A DNA stretch of 64,000 nucleotides from Bacillus sp. Marseille-P3661 (GCF_900240995.1 NZ_LT965953.1:1278043-1342042), one strand, 5' to 3'; counted from the stretch's first letter, positions 9,162 through 18,122 are shown. Notes: generated by a model not told the origin, from the letters alone. A program made the numbers and translations.

Positions 9162-9422
9162 ATGAATTGGAGTGAAGATGCAAAAGAACTGTTAGAGGAG
9201 CTTGTAAAGCCAATTCCTATTTTTGCACGTCCCATGGCTAAAAAGAAGATAGAGTCATTTATTGTAGATGGTGTTAACGGAGAAACTGTTACAAAGGATG
9301 ATGTTGTAAAAGGATACATAATTGCTTCACCGGGTAGTATGCAAGCAAGAGCGATAAAGTTATTGAACGCAAAAGGTATAGATTTGACACCATTTGAGGA
9401 TTTACTCGAGAAAGTAAAATAA
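9162..9422 (+). CDS. PCP_red-domain small protein
   Basis: An 86-residue protein. The segment around PIPIFARPMAKKKIESFI followed by TVTKDDVVKGY resembles the short PCP_red domain found at the end of protochlorophyllide reductase subunits and as stand-alone proteins in Bacilli, where the function is unknown. It has a soluble helical composition. The ATG is preceded by GAAAGGAAGG and followed by a clear terminator, so it is a single-gene unit. Confidence 0.7.
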   Translation: MNWSEDAKELLEELVKPIPIFARPMAKKKIESFIVDGVNGETVTKDDVVKGYIIASPGSMQARAIKLLNAKGIDLTPFEDLLEKVK

Positions 9423-9460
9423 AAAATAGGTCAACTCAGGATATGGGTTGACCTTTCGAT
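9420..9460 (+). terminator. Terminator of the PCP_red gene
   Basis: GGTCAAC (9429-9435) pairs with GTTGACC (9447-9453), flanked by A-rich and T-containing sequence. It may also serve the convergent gene that ends at 9482. Confidence 0.75.
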
Positions 9461-9481
9461 TAAAAATTAAATAGACGTGTT

Positions 9482-10726
9482 TTAAGCTTTTTTGTATTTA
9501 TGAATTAAATCATAATTTTGACCTCTTGCAAACACATCAAGTCGATTTGGGCCCCAAGAGATAGCGCTTGGTTTCGAATAAAGTTTCCCCTCATGTTTTT
9601 CCCAATTTGACCAAGCAGAACCATTCCATTGTATTTTATATAAATTACGATCACGTCCACGTGCAAAAACCTGAAGTTGGTTTGCTTGATCTGAGGAAAC
9701 GGTTGGTCCGGAAGCGAGTATTCCACCTAAATCCCCCCAATTGCTCCATTGAGATCCATTCCACCATTTGTGAATCAATTGTTTATTTAATCCTCGTGCG
9801 AATACATCGATCCGATTATGTCCCCAAGAGACTGCAGCCGGTGCAGAGGTTAGCTGTCCACCTAAATCCCCCCATTTGCTCCATGAAGAACCATTCCAAT
9901 ATTTGTGATTAAGCTCGTTATTTTGCCCTCTTACAAAGACGTCCAATCGGTTAGGCCCCCATGACGCCGCTCCAGGTGCAGAAGTTAACTCGCCGCCAAG
10001 ATTTTCCCAATTACTCCAATTCGATCCACTCCACCATTTATGAACGAGGTGGTTATTTTCTCCCCTCGCAAAAATATCAATACGATTAGCAGACCAAGAA
10101 ACAGCAGATGGGGAAGAGGTCAAATTTCCACCAAGGTTTTCCCAACTTGACCACATTTGACCGTTCCACCATTTATGGATTAATTGATCATTTCTACCTC
10201 TAGCAAAAATATCAATACGATTTTTTCCCCAGGAGGCTGCGCTAGGTGCAGATGTCAGAAACCCACCAAGACTATGCCACTTGCTCCAATTATTGAAAGT
10301 GGGTGAATCATTTCCTTTAAATTTTTTAATTGTTGAGCGGATAATCGTGCTTAGAAACCGCTTTATTTGTTGGTCAGATAACCGGTATGAGCGAAGTAAT
10401 AATGGTATTTGGGGGATGTTTGTTTGCATAGCTTTAAAAATATACTTAGTTTGCTCATTTAAAGATCCATCTGCTCCATTCGCATGCTTAATCGTAAATC
10501 CGATAACTAAGATTAATAAATAGTCAATTAATTGTTGATTCATGCCTGCGTTTTTCAATTCTTTAGTCCAATTAGATTCTTTCTGAATTATTTCATTAAA
10601 TAATCTTTTAACGTTATCATTTTGTTGGTATTCTAAAAATATATTTTGACTAGGGGTAGGAGTAGAAAAGTGAAAAGGAGTATTTCCGTGCTGGTTTTGT
10701 TGATACTGGTAGGGATTCGTAAACAT
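9482..10726 (-). CDS. Lectin-like beta-propeller protein with DUF346/PLL-type repeats
   Basis: A 414-residue protein in two parts. Residues 1-140 form a helical domain with no signal peptide. From about 145 to the end are six tandem repeats of about 45 residues with the pattern W-x2-LGG-x-L-x-S-x-P-x-A-x-SWG-x-NR-(I/L)-D-(V/I)-FARG-x-N. This pattern is typical of DUF346 and PLL-like sugar-binding propellers. The ATG follows AAGGAGGCAGCTGT. The repeats imply carbohydrate or surface binding. Without a secretion signal it could be released at sporulation or lysis, or exported non-classically. It is monocistronic and divergent from the Atg22-like transporter gene. Confidence 0.8.
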   Translation of the reverse strand: MFTNPYQYQQNQHGNTPFHFSTPTPSQNIFLEYQQNDNVKRLFNEIIQKESNWTKELKNAGMNQQLIDYLLILVIGFTIKHANGADGSLNEQTKYIFKAMQTNIPQIPLLLRSYRLSDQQIKRFLSTIIRSTIKKFKGNDSPTFNNWSKWHSLGGFLTSAPSAASWGKNRIDIFARGRNDQLIHKWWNGQMWSSWENLGGNLTSSPSAVSWSANRIDIFARGENNHLVHKWWSGSNWSNWENLGGELTSAPGAASWGPNRLDVFVRGQNNELNHKYWNGSSWSKWGDLGGQLTSAPAAVSWGHNRIDVFARGLNKQLIHKWWNGSQWSNWGDLGGILASGPTVSSDQANQLQVFARGRDRNLYKIQWNGSAWSNWEKHEGKLYSKPSAISWGPNRLDVFARGQNYDLIHKYKKA

Positions 10727-10840
10727 ACAGCTGCCTCCTTGTGTAGAAAATGATCTATATTATCATATGAGTGCAGTTTGAAAGTTAAATCATTTAAATT
10801 TTTAATTTCTTGAAATTTTTATAATTAGGAGAAGAAGCAT

Positions 10841-12097
10841 ATGAATAAAAAAGTGATTCGCAGCTGGTTAATGTACGACTGGGCAAATTCGGCTTTTGCT
10901 ACGGTAATAATGGCTGCCATTCTTCCAGTATTTTATTATGATGTTGCAGCAAAGGGATCGGAATCAATTGCAAGTTCTTTATGGGGGTATTCGCAAGCAA
11001 TCGCCGTTTTATTTGTAGCTTTATTATCTCCTATACTAGGTGCGATAGCCGATTATTCTGGGAATAAAAGTAAATTTTTACGTTTCTTTGCTTATTTAGG
11101 GATTATTGCTAGTATTTTCTTATGTTTTGTGGACGAAGGAGATTATCAGTTAGCATCAATTTTAATGATTCTAGGCACTATTGGATATGCTGGTGGCAAT
11201 GTCTTTTATGATGCATTGCTACCTGAGATTGCATCAAAAAAAGAAATGGATTTTATTTCTGCCAAGGGCTTTGCTTATGGATATATCGGTGGAGGGCTTT
11301 TATTAGCTATTAATTTACTGATGATAATGAAACCCCAACTATTTAATATCCCTAATCCCCTGATGGCCATTCAAATTTCTTTTATTATGGTTGGGATTTG
11401 GTGGTTTATATTTTCAATTCCTATCTTTCGTAACATTAAAGATAACGGAATGAAAGAGCAACAGAAGAATCGAACTTATATTAAGATTGGTGTTAGGCGA
11501 TTGATTCAAACAATAAAAGAAATACATTGTTATAAGCAATTATTTATTTTTTTAATAGCATTTTGGCTATATAATGATGGAATTTCGACAATTATAAAAA
11601 TGGCCACTATTTATGGCAGGGATATTGGTATTGATAGTACGGATTTAATTAAAGCCTTATTAATCACACAATTTGTGGGCGTTCCATTTACATTTCTATT
11701 TGGGTGGTTGGCAAATAAAATTAAACCCAAGAAAGCATTATATATATCCCTATGGACTTATGTAGGTATTGTTTTATTAGGGTTTTTTATGCAAAGTGCA
11801 CTGCATTTTTATTTATTAGCCATTACCGTGGGGATAGTCCAGGGAGGAGCTCAAGCCTTGAGCCGTTCTATATTTGGATCAATGGTTCCGGAGAACCGTC
11901 GTGCAGAATTCTTCGGATTATATGGTGTATCTGCAAAGTTTTCAGCGATTATAGGTCCTTTAATATTTGCTTTGGTCGGGCAATTAACTGGATCTAGTCG
12001 GTTTGGAATTGTCTCCTTAGTGTTTTTCTTTTTAGCAGGAATCTATTTATTGACGAAGGTAAATATTGAAAAAGGTCAAAATGATGCAAACATATAG
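10841..12097 (+). CDS. MFS transporter, Atg22/UMF1-like family
   Basis: A 418-residue integral membrane protein with about 12 hydrophobic segments. The N-terminus IRSWLMYDWANSAFATVIMA is the hallmark start of the UMF1/Atg22-like major facilitator branch, and GAIADYSGNKSKFLRFFAYLG matches the loop 2-3 signature. Substrates in bacteria are not established; yeast Atg22 exports amino acids from the vacuole. The ATG follows AGGAGAAGAAGCAT. It is a single gene ending in a bidirectional terminator shared with csgA. Confidence 0.85.
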   Translation: MNKKVIRSWLMYDWANSAFATVIMAAILPVFYYDVAAKGSESIASSLWGYSQAIAVLFVALLSPILGAIADYSGNKSKFLRFFAYLGIIASIFLCFVDEGDYQLASILMILGTIGYAGGNVFYDALLPEIASKKEMDFISAKGFAYGYIGGGLLLAINLLMIMKPQLFNIPNPLMAIQISFIMVGIWWFIFSIPIFRNIKDNGMKEQQKNRTYIKIGVRRLIQTIKEIHCYKQLFIFLIAFWLYNDGISTIIKMATIYGRDIGIDSTDLIKALLITQFVGVPFTFLFGWLANKIKPKKALYISLWTYVGIVLLGFFMQSALHFYLLAITVGIVQGGAQALSRSIFGSMVPENRRAEFFGLYGVSAKFSAIIGPLIFALVGQLTGSSRFGIVSLVFFFLAGIYLLTKVNIEKGQNDANI

Positions 12098-12116
12098 TAA
12101 TGTTGTTTTATGATAA

Positions 12117-12145
12117 GGGCTTTCAACTAAAAATGACGAAAGCCC
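12117..12145. terminator. Bidirectional terminator between transporter and csgA
   Basis: GGGCTTTC (12117-12124) pairs with GAAAGCCC (12138-12145) between two convergent genes. Confidence 0.8.
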
Positions 12146-12153
12146 ATTAAATT

Positions 12154-12405
12154 TTATATTAGCCGATCATAGATATTAGTAAGTTCATAAGTCCTCTGAT
12201 CATCTTGTTCGTTTTGTGCATACTGAATCTCATCGGGTAAAACATTATTTAAATACATCATTTCGTTTTCGTCTAAATCGTCTATGAAGGCATTTTCATC
12301 TTTATAATCCTTGTTCGATATTTTCTCATATATAATATGACATGTTTCACTTTCGGATAAATGGTTAGATAATATTTCTCGAAGATATGCAAGAGTTTTT
12401 TCCAT
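12154..12405 (-). CDS. csgA: CsgA-like sigma-G sporulation protein
   Basis: An 83-residue acidic protein. LAYLREILSNHLSES at the N-terminus, DDLDENEMMYLNNVL in the middle and YAQNEQDDQRTYEL near the end line up with my memory of B. subtilis CsgA, a sigma-G dependent spore protein of unknown biochemical role. I chose the second in-frame ATG (12403-12405) because AAGGGGTGT sits at proper distance from it; the first ATG is too close. It is monocistronic and convergent with the transporter gene. Confidence 0.78.
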   Translation of the reverse strand: MEKTLAYLREILSNHLSESETCHIIYEKISNKDYKDENAFIDDLDENEMMYLNNVLPDEIQYAQNEQDDQRTYELTNIYDRLI

Positions 12406-12473
12406 GATCATACACCCCTTCTGTTTTCTAACGTTAGCGTAACCTAATGAAATAATTTAATTCTTCTAAATTT

Positions 12474-12508
12474 AAGCCAAGTCTCCAAGTTTTGGGTCTT
12501 GGCTTTTT
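12474..12508. terminator. Hairpin with T-run upstream of csgA
   Basis: AAGCCAAG (12474-12481) pairs with CTTGGCTT (12498-12505), followed by TTTTTCT on the plus strand. No plus-strand gene ends directly before it, so it may insulate the small gene at 12593 or be a leftover terminator. Confidence 0.5.
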
Positions 12509-12592
12509 CTGTACCTTTAAAGAAAGGATTGTATGGATGAAATGATGGTTAGAAACTCAAACTATAAAGGCATAGAAAGGGGGGAGTGAATC

Positions 12593-12760
12593 GTGACGAA
12601 TCGTAATCCTAAATTTGAAAGTAAAAACCAAGGATCGCCTGAAATGGGTAATTCAGATGTATTGCATGGAGCAGGTATGGTTAGTGGGGACAATAACAAA
12701 GGGACTGAATACCGGTCAAAAAAAGGTAGTAAATCAAAATTGCATCATCATGATCGATAA
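12593..12760 (+). CDS. Small hydrophilic protein (55 aa), probably spore-associated
   Basis: A 55-residue peptide, MTNRNPKFESKNQGS at the start and KSKLHHHDR at the end, rich in Asn, Gly, Lys and Ser. The start is GTG at 12593 with AGGGGGGAG a few bases upstream. A 64-codon frame overlapping it at 12615 is a shadow with no ribosome binding site. Composition resembles small acid-soluble spore proteins, but the family is not recognised. It ends in a strong A/T-rich hairpin terminator. Confidence 0.65.
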   Translation: MTNRNPKFESKNQGSPEMGNSDVLHGAGMVSGDNNKGTEYRSKKGSKSKLHHHDR

Positions 12761-12763
12761 GCA

Positions 12764-12808
12764 GAAAAAAGAAAGAAGAAAAGCAAACCGCTTTCTTCTT
12801 TCTTTTTA
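12764..12808. terminator. Bidirectional terminator
   Basis: A long purine/pyrimidine stem (AAAAAGAAAGAAGAAA with TTTCTTCTTTCTTTTT) surrounds a short GC loop between the convergent genes at 12593 and 12829. Confidence 0.8.
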
Positions 12809-12828
12809 GTAAGATTTGTATTTATTGT

Positions 12829-13446
12829 TCAGTTTAATCCTTCAAATAGTAATACTCTTGCTGGAGCAGCATCAACACCGGTTACCTTTATAGGTGCTGC
12901 TACCATAAAGTAGTCTCCTGCAGCTATTTCCTTTAATTGTAGTCCCTCAATAACGATAATCTGATTTTGAAACAATGTTTGATGTGTCGGGTGGCCAGGC
13001 TGTGCACGTTCAATGCCTAATGAATCAATGCCAACACCGCGAATTTGTTTATCTGCAAGGTATTTCGCTCCTGTTTCCTCCACGTAAATAAATTCAAAAT
13101 TAAATTGATTATCATATGAATTTTTTGTTTTTAGAAGGACGAAATCATCTTGCTTGATATCAAATACTTCAAGATCTTCTTTTGTAACCTTTTCCGAAAC
13201 ATGTGTTAAGTCCAAAACTTTACATGGTCTTACAAGATCTGTAAGTGAAAGTGTTTCAATGGTGGCCCCATTATTAAGCATATGAAGAGGGGCATCTACA
13301 TGAGTACCTGTATGTAAATCAAGGCATAGCCGTGATTCAGTTACATGACCGTTTGTAACTGTATTTATTTCAGGCTGTTTTTCTGGTTTATTTTTATAAA
13401 CAGGCATTCCTTCATAAATGGGTGCAGTAATATCATGGACTTTCAA
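12829..13446 (-). CDS. Cyclase-family hydrolase (kynurenine formamidase-like fold)
   Basis: A 205-residue member of the metal-dependent cyclase/KynB-like family, which hydrolyses formamides or small cyclic substrates. The metal-binding motif HTGTHVDAPLH is present (about residues 46-56), with GVGIDSLGIERAQPGHPTH further on. The start was set at TTG 13446 because the protein then begins MKVHDITAPIYEGMPVY, the usual family N-terminus; the upstream TTG at 13464 adds six unlikely residues. No kyn genes are nearby, so the natural substrate is open. It lies 32 bases downstream of zwf on the same strand and may be co-transcribed. Confidence 0.8.
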   Translation of the reverse strand: MKVHDITAPIYEGMPVYKNKPEKQPEINTVTNGHVTESRLCLDLHTGTHVDAPLHMLNNGATIETLSLTDLVRPCKVLDLTHVSEKVTKEDLEVFDIKQDDFVLLKTKNSYDNQFNFEFIYVEETGAKYLADKQIRGVGIDSLGIERAQPGHPTHQTLFQNQIIVIEGLQLKEIAAGDYFMVAAPIKVTGVDAAPARVLLFEGLN

Positions 13447-13478
13447 ATAAACACAACCTTTCAACGATTTTCCTAGTA

Positions 13479-14981
13479 TTAATTATTATAATTTAACTCA
13501 TGTATTAATGGCCACCATTTATTGCCATCCCTGTTAAGAAGACTATCAGATTCTTCAGGTCCTATTGATCCTGCACGGTAAGAATATAAATTATGATCGT
13601 CTTTATTCCAAACTTTTGATATTGGATCAACAAACGCCCAAGATAAGGCAACTTCATCCCAATGAGTAAAATTCGTTGCATCACCTTGAATACAATCATA
13701 TAACAAACGTTCATATGCTTCAGGTGTATTGATACCACTAATACAATTTTGGCAGTAATCTAAAGCTATCGGTGCAACTTTATCATCTTCTTCACCAGGT
13801 TGTTTTGCATTTAATTGAAGTGTCATTCCTTCATCTGGTTGAATATGGATCGTTAAAATGTTTGGGAGGTCATTAGTAGTTGAATTGGCGTAAAGATTTA
13901 CTGGTAAATCTTTAAATTCAACAATTATTCTGGTAGCTTTTTTTCTCATTCTTTTACCAGTGCGTATGTAAAAAGGAACGCCAGCCCACCGAAAGTTATC
14001 TATCATTATTTTACCAGCGACAAACGTTTCCGTCGTGGAATTTAGACTAACGTTTTCCTCTTGTTTATAGCCAATAACAGGTTGCGCACCAACTTCTCCT
14101 TCACAATATTGTGCTCTTACAAAATAGTGATTAACCTCATCCTCGGAAATAGGACGTATGGATCGTAGCGCTCTAATTTTTTCACTTCTAATTTCGTCTG
14201 GTGTCAATCGAATAGGTGGTTCCATAGCAATTAATGCTACCATTTGTAATATATGATTTTGTACCATGTCTTTAAGTGCGCCTGATTTTTCATAATATCC
14301 AGCACGGTCTTCAACTCCGACAGTTTCACTAGAGGTAATTTGAATATTAGATATATATTGATTATTCCACAACGGCTCAAAAATACGGTTTGCAAATCGA
14401 ATCACTTCAATATTTTGTACCATTTCTTTACCTAAATAATGATCTATCCTATAAATTTCATGTTCATGAAAAGAGTGACGGATTTGATTATTGAGCTCTT
14501 CTGCAGAAGATAAGTTATGACCAAAAGGTTTCTCGATGACAAGCCGTTTCCATCCTGCAGTTTCTTTTAAACCTTCTGCTTTAATGGAGGAAGAGACTGT
14601 ACCAAATAAGTCCGGGGCAATTGCTAAATAAAAAAGACGATTACCTCCAGTATTATAAGTTGTTTCCACTTCATCCACTACGGTTTTTAGTTCTTTATAT
14701 TTTGCTCGGTCGTTTATATCGACAGCATGATAATAAAAATGGCTTAGAAATTTTTCAAGCTCACCGCTCACGGCTGATTTAACAGAGGTCTCAATCGATT
14801 CTTTTACTTTCGCTCTATACTCCTCATGCGTATAATCACGTCTAGCTGTTCCTACCACAGCAAAATTATTTTTTAGTTTCCCTTTTTTAAATAAATTATA
14901 TATTGAAGGATATAATTTTCTATTTGCTAAGTCTCCCGTCGCTCCAAAAAGAATAATGGTTGTTCTGGTTTCTTGCTGCAT
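13479..14981 (-). CDS. zwf: Glucose-6-phosphate 1-dehydrogenase
   Basis: Oxidises glucose 6-phosphate to 6-phosphogluconolactone with NADP+, the first step of the oxidative pentose phosphate pathway. The 500-residue protein has the Rossmann motif GATGDLA (13-19), EKPFG (150-154) and the active-site signature RIDHYLGK (178-185) with the catalytic His. The length is normal. The ATG lies 11 bases downstream of AAAGGAGCG. Neither pgl nor gnd is adjacent in the window. Confidence 0.97.
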   Translation of the reverse strand: MQQETRTTIILFGATGDLANRKLYPSIYNLFKKGKLKNNFAVVGTARRDYTHEEYRAKVKESIETSVKSAVSGELEKFLSHFYYHAVDINDRAKYKELKTVVDEVETTYNTGGNRLFYLAIAPDLFGTVSSSIKAEGLKETAGWKRLVIEKPFGHNLSSAEELNNQIRHSFHEHEIYRIDHYLGKEMVQNIEVIRFANRIFEPLWNNQYISNIQITSSETVGVEDRAGYYEKSGALKDMVQNHILQMVALIAMEPPIRLTPDEIRSEKIRALRSIRPISEDEVNHYFVRAQYCEGEVGAQPVIGYKQEENVSLNSTTETFVAGKIMIDNFRWAGVPFYIRTGKRMRKKATRIIVEFKDLPVNLYANSTTNDLPNILTIHIQPDEGMTLQLNAKQPGEEDDKVAPIALDYCQNCISGINTPEAYERLLYDCIQGDATNFTHWDEVALSWAFVDPISKVWNKDDHNLYSYRAGSIGPEESDSLLNRDGNKWWPLIHELNYNN

Positions 14982-15195
14982 TATTTTATTCGCTCCTTTA
15001 AGTCATTTGGTCATTTTTTTATGCTTAGGTATATTATACCCAGTTAATGAGTGCACCATTTGTTTATCAATAATTACTTTGAATAACCAAAAGTAAGTAT
15101 ATTATTTACTTATTTGGGGAGTTTGTCCATTAAAAACAATATTAGTATGAAACTTAATAAAAAAGTGCAAACTATCGAAAAAGGAGTTGATTAAC

Positions 15196-15357
15196 ATGCA
15201 TGAAAAAGTACTAGCGTGGAAGTCTGAGTTAGAAACAGAAAGAGCAACGCTTTTAGATTTACAAGGAAGCGGTGACTTTACAGAAGAACATGCTGGACGA
15301 TTAAATAATATTGAATCAATGTTAGATCAAATTGTAGTTAATCAACACTTTTGGTAA
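15196..15357 (+). CDS. Small helical protein (53 aa), unknown
   Basis: A 53-residue acidic, helix-forming protein beginning MHEKVLAWKSELETERATLL. The ATG at 15196 has AAGGAG at 15181-15186 with good spacing, and a perfect terminator follows. The paired Leu spacing suggests a short two-helix hairpin. No family is recognised. It is divergent from zwf. Confidence 0.7.
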   Translation: MHEKVLAWKSELETERATLLDLQGSGDFTEEHAGRLNNIESMLDQIVVNQHFW

Positions 15358-15367
15358 AGTTATAAGT

Positions 15368-15405
15368 ACTAAGGCTCCCGTTAAGATAGCGGGAGCCTTA
15401 GTATT
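15368..15405. terminator. Strong bidirectional terminator
   Basis: The 13-bp perfect stem ACTAAGGCTCCCG / CGGGAGCCTTAGT (15368-15380 and 15390-15402) lies between convergent small genes and is flanked by T/A tracts. Confidence 0.9.
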
Positions 15406-15412
15406 ATTATAA

Positions 15413-15571
15413 TTATTTATCATAACGTTGACGAGCTGTATGTTCTGAAGCATTAAACTGCTTACTGGTTGTAACTTCAGCAAATTCATTGCCAAACTCT
15501 TCCGCAAGTATATTTTTAGGGACCGAACTTTTTTTAGCACTAGGATTACTTGTATGTTGTTTCTTGGACAT
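15413..15571 (-). CDS. Small protein (52 aa), possibly gamma-type spore protein
   Basis: A 52-residue peptide. The segment AEEFGNEFAEVTTSKQFNA resembles the FGTEFASET-type repeat of gamma-type small acid-soluble spore proteins, and the N-terminus MSKKQHTSNPSAKK is Lys/Asn/Ser-rich. The ATG has GGAGGTAAAGAAAT directly before it. The family assignment is tentative; a conserved but unnamed small protein is the alternative. Confidence 0.65.
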   Translation of the reverse strand: MSKKQHTSNPSAKKSSVPKNILAEEFGNEFAEVTTSKQFNASEHTARQRYDK

Positions 15572-15689
15572 ATTTCTTTACCTCCAATTGATAATAATTG
15601 GACCTTAAGAGGTCAATTACTATCATCACCAAAACAAAATAATCTATGATGGTATAAGGTGGAAATATTTTAGCTATAGAAATGTACAT

Positions 15690-15720
15690 ATAAAAAAACA
15701 ACAGAACAAAGTCTGTTGTT
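15690..15720 (-). terminator. Terminator of the permease gene
   Basis: AACAACAG (15697-15704) pairs with CTGTTGTT (15713-15720) directly after the permease stop codon. On the minus strand it is followed by a T-run. Confidence 0.85.
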
Positions 15721-15722
15721 AC

Positions 15723-17144
15723 TTATATAAGGAACATGGCGAAAATAGTTGTGACAACTAAACCAATTATAACAGGCAGTAGGTTCCTTCTTGCCAGTTC
15801 AAATGGATCAACCCCACAGATGGCGGCAGCCGGAATTAGTGCCCATGGTACAAGTGTACCACCACCCACCCAGATAGCTGCAATTTGACCTAGTGCTGTT
15901 AAAGTTGCTGCGCCTGCCCCTATTGCGGTAGCAAACAACTGAGCTAATGAACCAGCTAATGAAATTCCTGAAAAACCAGAACCATCTAACCCGGTAATCG
16001 CACCTACTGTTGTTAGTGTAATGGCTGCAATTTGTTCATTTAGTGGTACCACATTTGCTAAAGCAATACCTAAATCATTAACAATACCTTGTGATTGGGA
16101 AGGTAGAAAGTCGCCAATTATTTTGCCAAAACCAGAATCGCCTAAATAGAAAAATGCTGCAATTGGAATAACAGGACCAAACACTTTAAATCCGAATTGA
16201 AATCCTTCAATTAAATATGAGGTTGTTTCTTCGAAGCCTTTGTTTTTGTGTGCAAGTATACTGATAAGAATTAAAATGAAAATTGCAGTACCACCCACGA
16301 GTGCGGTAGCATCTCCACCTTGTAGATTTAATATCGACATTGCTGCAACGTCGAGTAAGAATAATATTGGGATTAGGAAAGATAGAAGTTTTTTAATTCC
16401 TGGGGATAATAATGCTTTTAACTGTTCTTTTTCTTTTTTAGATATATGTTGGTCTAGCGTACTTTCACCTAGTGCTGTATCTTCAGCTTTGAGCAAGCCT
16501 TTTTTCATATCCCTTTTTAAGAAAATAAAGGCCATAACGGTTGTAACAACACCCATTATGATGACGAGCGGTATACTAGCCTCAATAACTTCTCCTACAG
16601 GGATACCTGCTGCGTCAGCAGTTAGTTTTGGGGCCCCTTGGATAATAAAGTCACCAGATAGAGCAATACCGTGGCCGAATAAGTTCATAGCCATGGCAAC
16701 GCCTAAAGCAGGTAAGCCAACACGAATAGCAACTGGCAGTAGAACTGCACCTAATAAAGCGACCGCTGGAGACGGCCAGAAAAACCAGGAAATTACCATC
16801 ATTAAAATTCCGATGGTCCAATAAGCTAATGCTGGAGTTCGAATTAATTTTGTAAACGGTGAAATCATAACATCATTTATACCCGTTCTTGTTAGTGCCT
16901 TACTCATGGACACTATAATTGAAATGACCAGAATGGTGCCCAGTAGTTCTGTTATTGCGAAAATGAAACTGTTGAATATACTACTTATGGAAGCGCTTAA
17001 TGATTGGGTTGCTGTAAATCCTAAAACAAAAATGCCGACTATACAAATAAGAGTAGTATCTCTGCGCATGACCATAAAACCGATTATTAATAAAATAAAG
17101 GCAACGTATATCCAATGAAGAGCTGTTAACTCAATAATCATCAT
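15723..17144 (-). CDS. Large integral membrane permease (anion/carboxylate-type, unassigned)
   Basis: A 473-residue protein with roughly 11-13 hydrophobic segments, two of them re-entrant-like stretches rich in Gly/Ala/Pro (WPSPAVALLGAVLLPVAI near 130 and a Gly-rich stretch before WVGGGTLVPWALIP near 430). That duplicated topology resembles ion-transporter superfamily permeases for di- or tricarboxylates or gluconate. The specific family is not certain and the substrate is unknown. AGGAGGGAAG precedes tandem ATGs, so either may start. It is a single gene with its own terminator. Confidence 0.7.
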   Translation of the reverse strand: MMIIELTALHWIYVAFILLIIGFMVMRRDTTLICIVGIFVLGFTATQSLSASISSIFNSFIFAITELLGTILVISIIVSMSKALTRTGINDVMISPFTKLIRTPALAYWTIGILMMVISWFFWPSPAVALLGAVLLPVAIRVGLPALGVAMAMNLFGHGIALSGDFIIQGAPKLTADAAGIPVGEVIEASIPLVIIMGVVTTVMAFIFLKRDMKKGLLKAEDTALGESTLDQHISKKEKEQLKALLSPGIKKLLSFLIPILFLLDVAAMSILNLQGGDATALVGGTAIFILILISILAHKNKGFEETTSYLIEGFQFGFKVFGPVIPIAAFFYLGDSGFGKIIGDFLPSQSQGIVNDLGIALANVVPLNEQIAAITLTTVGAITGLDGSGFSGISLAGSLAQLFATAIGAGAATLTALGQIAAIWVGGGTLVPWALIPAAAICGVDPFELARRNLLPVIIGLVVTTIFAMFLI

Positions 17145-17269
17145 CTTCCCTCCTAATAAAGGTTATATACCTTAAAATGTAATATAGGATATGTAGGGAA
17201 AATTAAGGAGTTACATGTATTGGAAAATATTTTTAGCCAAAACAATGGATTATCATAGGAGGAACTATT

Positions 17270-17671
17270 ATGCTCTTTAAAAGAAACATAATGACAACCG
17301 AAAGAGATGATATGATAGAAATTACAGATGAAATAAAGAATATAGTAAATAGTCAGTCTGTAAAGAATGGGGTGGTATATATTTACTGTCCTCATACTAC
17401 CGCAGGCATTACAATTAATGAAAATGCAGACCCTGATGTTGTTCATGATATGTTAATGGTTTTAGATGAAGTATATCCATGGAATCATAAAAAGTATCTC
17501 CACGCAGAAGGAAACTCCGCCTCACATCTGAAGGCATCTACCATAGGTTCTTCTCAAGTAATCGTGATCGAAAATGGCAACTTAATTCTCGGAACGTGGC
17601 AAGGTGTCTATTTTTGTGAGTTCGATGGTCCGAGATCTCGATCATATTTCGTGAAAATAATGAAAGACTAA
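17270..17671 (+). CDS. YjbQ/UPF0047 family protein (YugU-like)
   Basis: A 133-residue protein of the YjbQ family, for which thiamin-phosphate-synthase-like activity has been reported for some members. Conserved motifs: CPHTTAGITINENAD (44-58), HAEGNSASHLKAS (around 80-92) and LGTWQGVYFCEFDGPR (near 110-125), with the His/Asp residues forming a likely metal site. The ATG follows AGGAGGAACTATT. It is monocistronic. Confidence 0.88.
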   Translation: MLFKRNIMTTERDDMIEITDEIKNIVNSQSVKNGVVYIYCPHTTAGITINENADPDVVHDMLMVLDEVYPWNHKKYLHAEGNSASHLKASTIGSSQVIVIENGNLILGTWQGVYFCEFDGPRSRSYFVKIMKD

Positions 17672-17758
17672 ACTAGCTTTTTACAATATAAGTCATACAT
17701 ACTTTAATCGATAATGTACATAATTTAGAGTGAATCCATTGTTGAGGGGTGAATTGTT

Positions 17759-17986
17759 ATGGGGCACGAAAAAGATTACGATAGACGTGAGGTAGACGGA
17801 ACTGATGAGCTTCTCGATCTGCTAGAAAGTTCGTATGAAATAGAAAACGAGTTAATGCGTACGTATTTAATTGCAGCGGAACGGATTCATGAAAATGAAG
17901 AACTAAAGCTTCGTTTGCGGAATTTTGCAGAAGGTAATGCAAAACGAACTCGGCAGCTTTTAGATGAAATAGATGAGCTCCAATAA
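17759..17986 (+). CDS. Small helical protein (75 aa), unknown
   Basis: A 75-residue, highly charged protein beginning MGHEKDYDRREVDGTDELLD. The helical pattern SSYEIENELMRTYLIAAERI followed by a second helix recalls half of a ferritin-like four-helix bundle, but metal-binding residues are not clear. The ATG follows GAGGGGTGAATTGTT. A weak A/T hairpin terminator follows. The family is not recognised. Confidence 0.7.
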   Translation: MGHEKDYDRREVDGTDELLDLLESSYEIENELMRTYLIAAERIHENEELKLRLRNFAEGNAKRTRQLLDEIDELQ

Positions 17987-18015
17987 ACATTAACTTATAA
18001 AGAACATTAAAATAA

Positions 18016-18042
18016 TACCCTATTCAATAGAGTAGGGTTTAT
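18016..18042 (+). terminator. Hairpin after the 75-aa gene
   Basis: ACCCTAT (18016 onward) pairs with AGTAGGGT after a seven-base loop, followed by TTTATTT. Confidence 0.65.
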
Positions 18043-18069
18043 TTGCATTTAAGAGGTCATTGTACAAGC

Positions 18070-18098
18070 GAAAATAGTGCAGACAGAGTCTGCACTAT
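18070..18098. terminator. Bidirectional terminator
   Basis: AATAGTGCAGAC pairs with GTCTGCACTATT with a very short loop, just downstream of the minus-strand gene ending at 18123 and convergent to the plus-strand gene. Confidence 0.8.
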
Positions 18099-18122
18099 TT
18101 TGACGCTTTCACCCTTAAACCC

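Noticed and set aside
16240..16824. 194-codon plus-strand frame opposite the permease gene
   Set aside because: It mirrors hydrophobic codons of the real gene and has no start signal.
17153..17446. 97-codon minus-strand frame over the YjbQ-like gene start
   Set aside because: It is Cys/Tyr/Ile-rich antisense of a clearly coding plus-strand gene.
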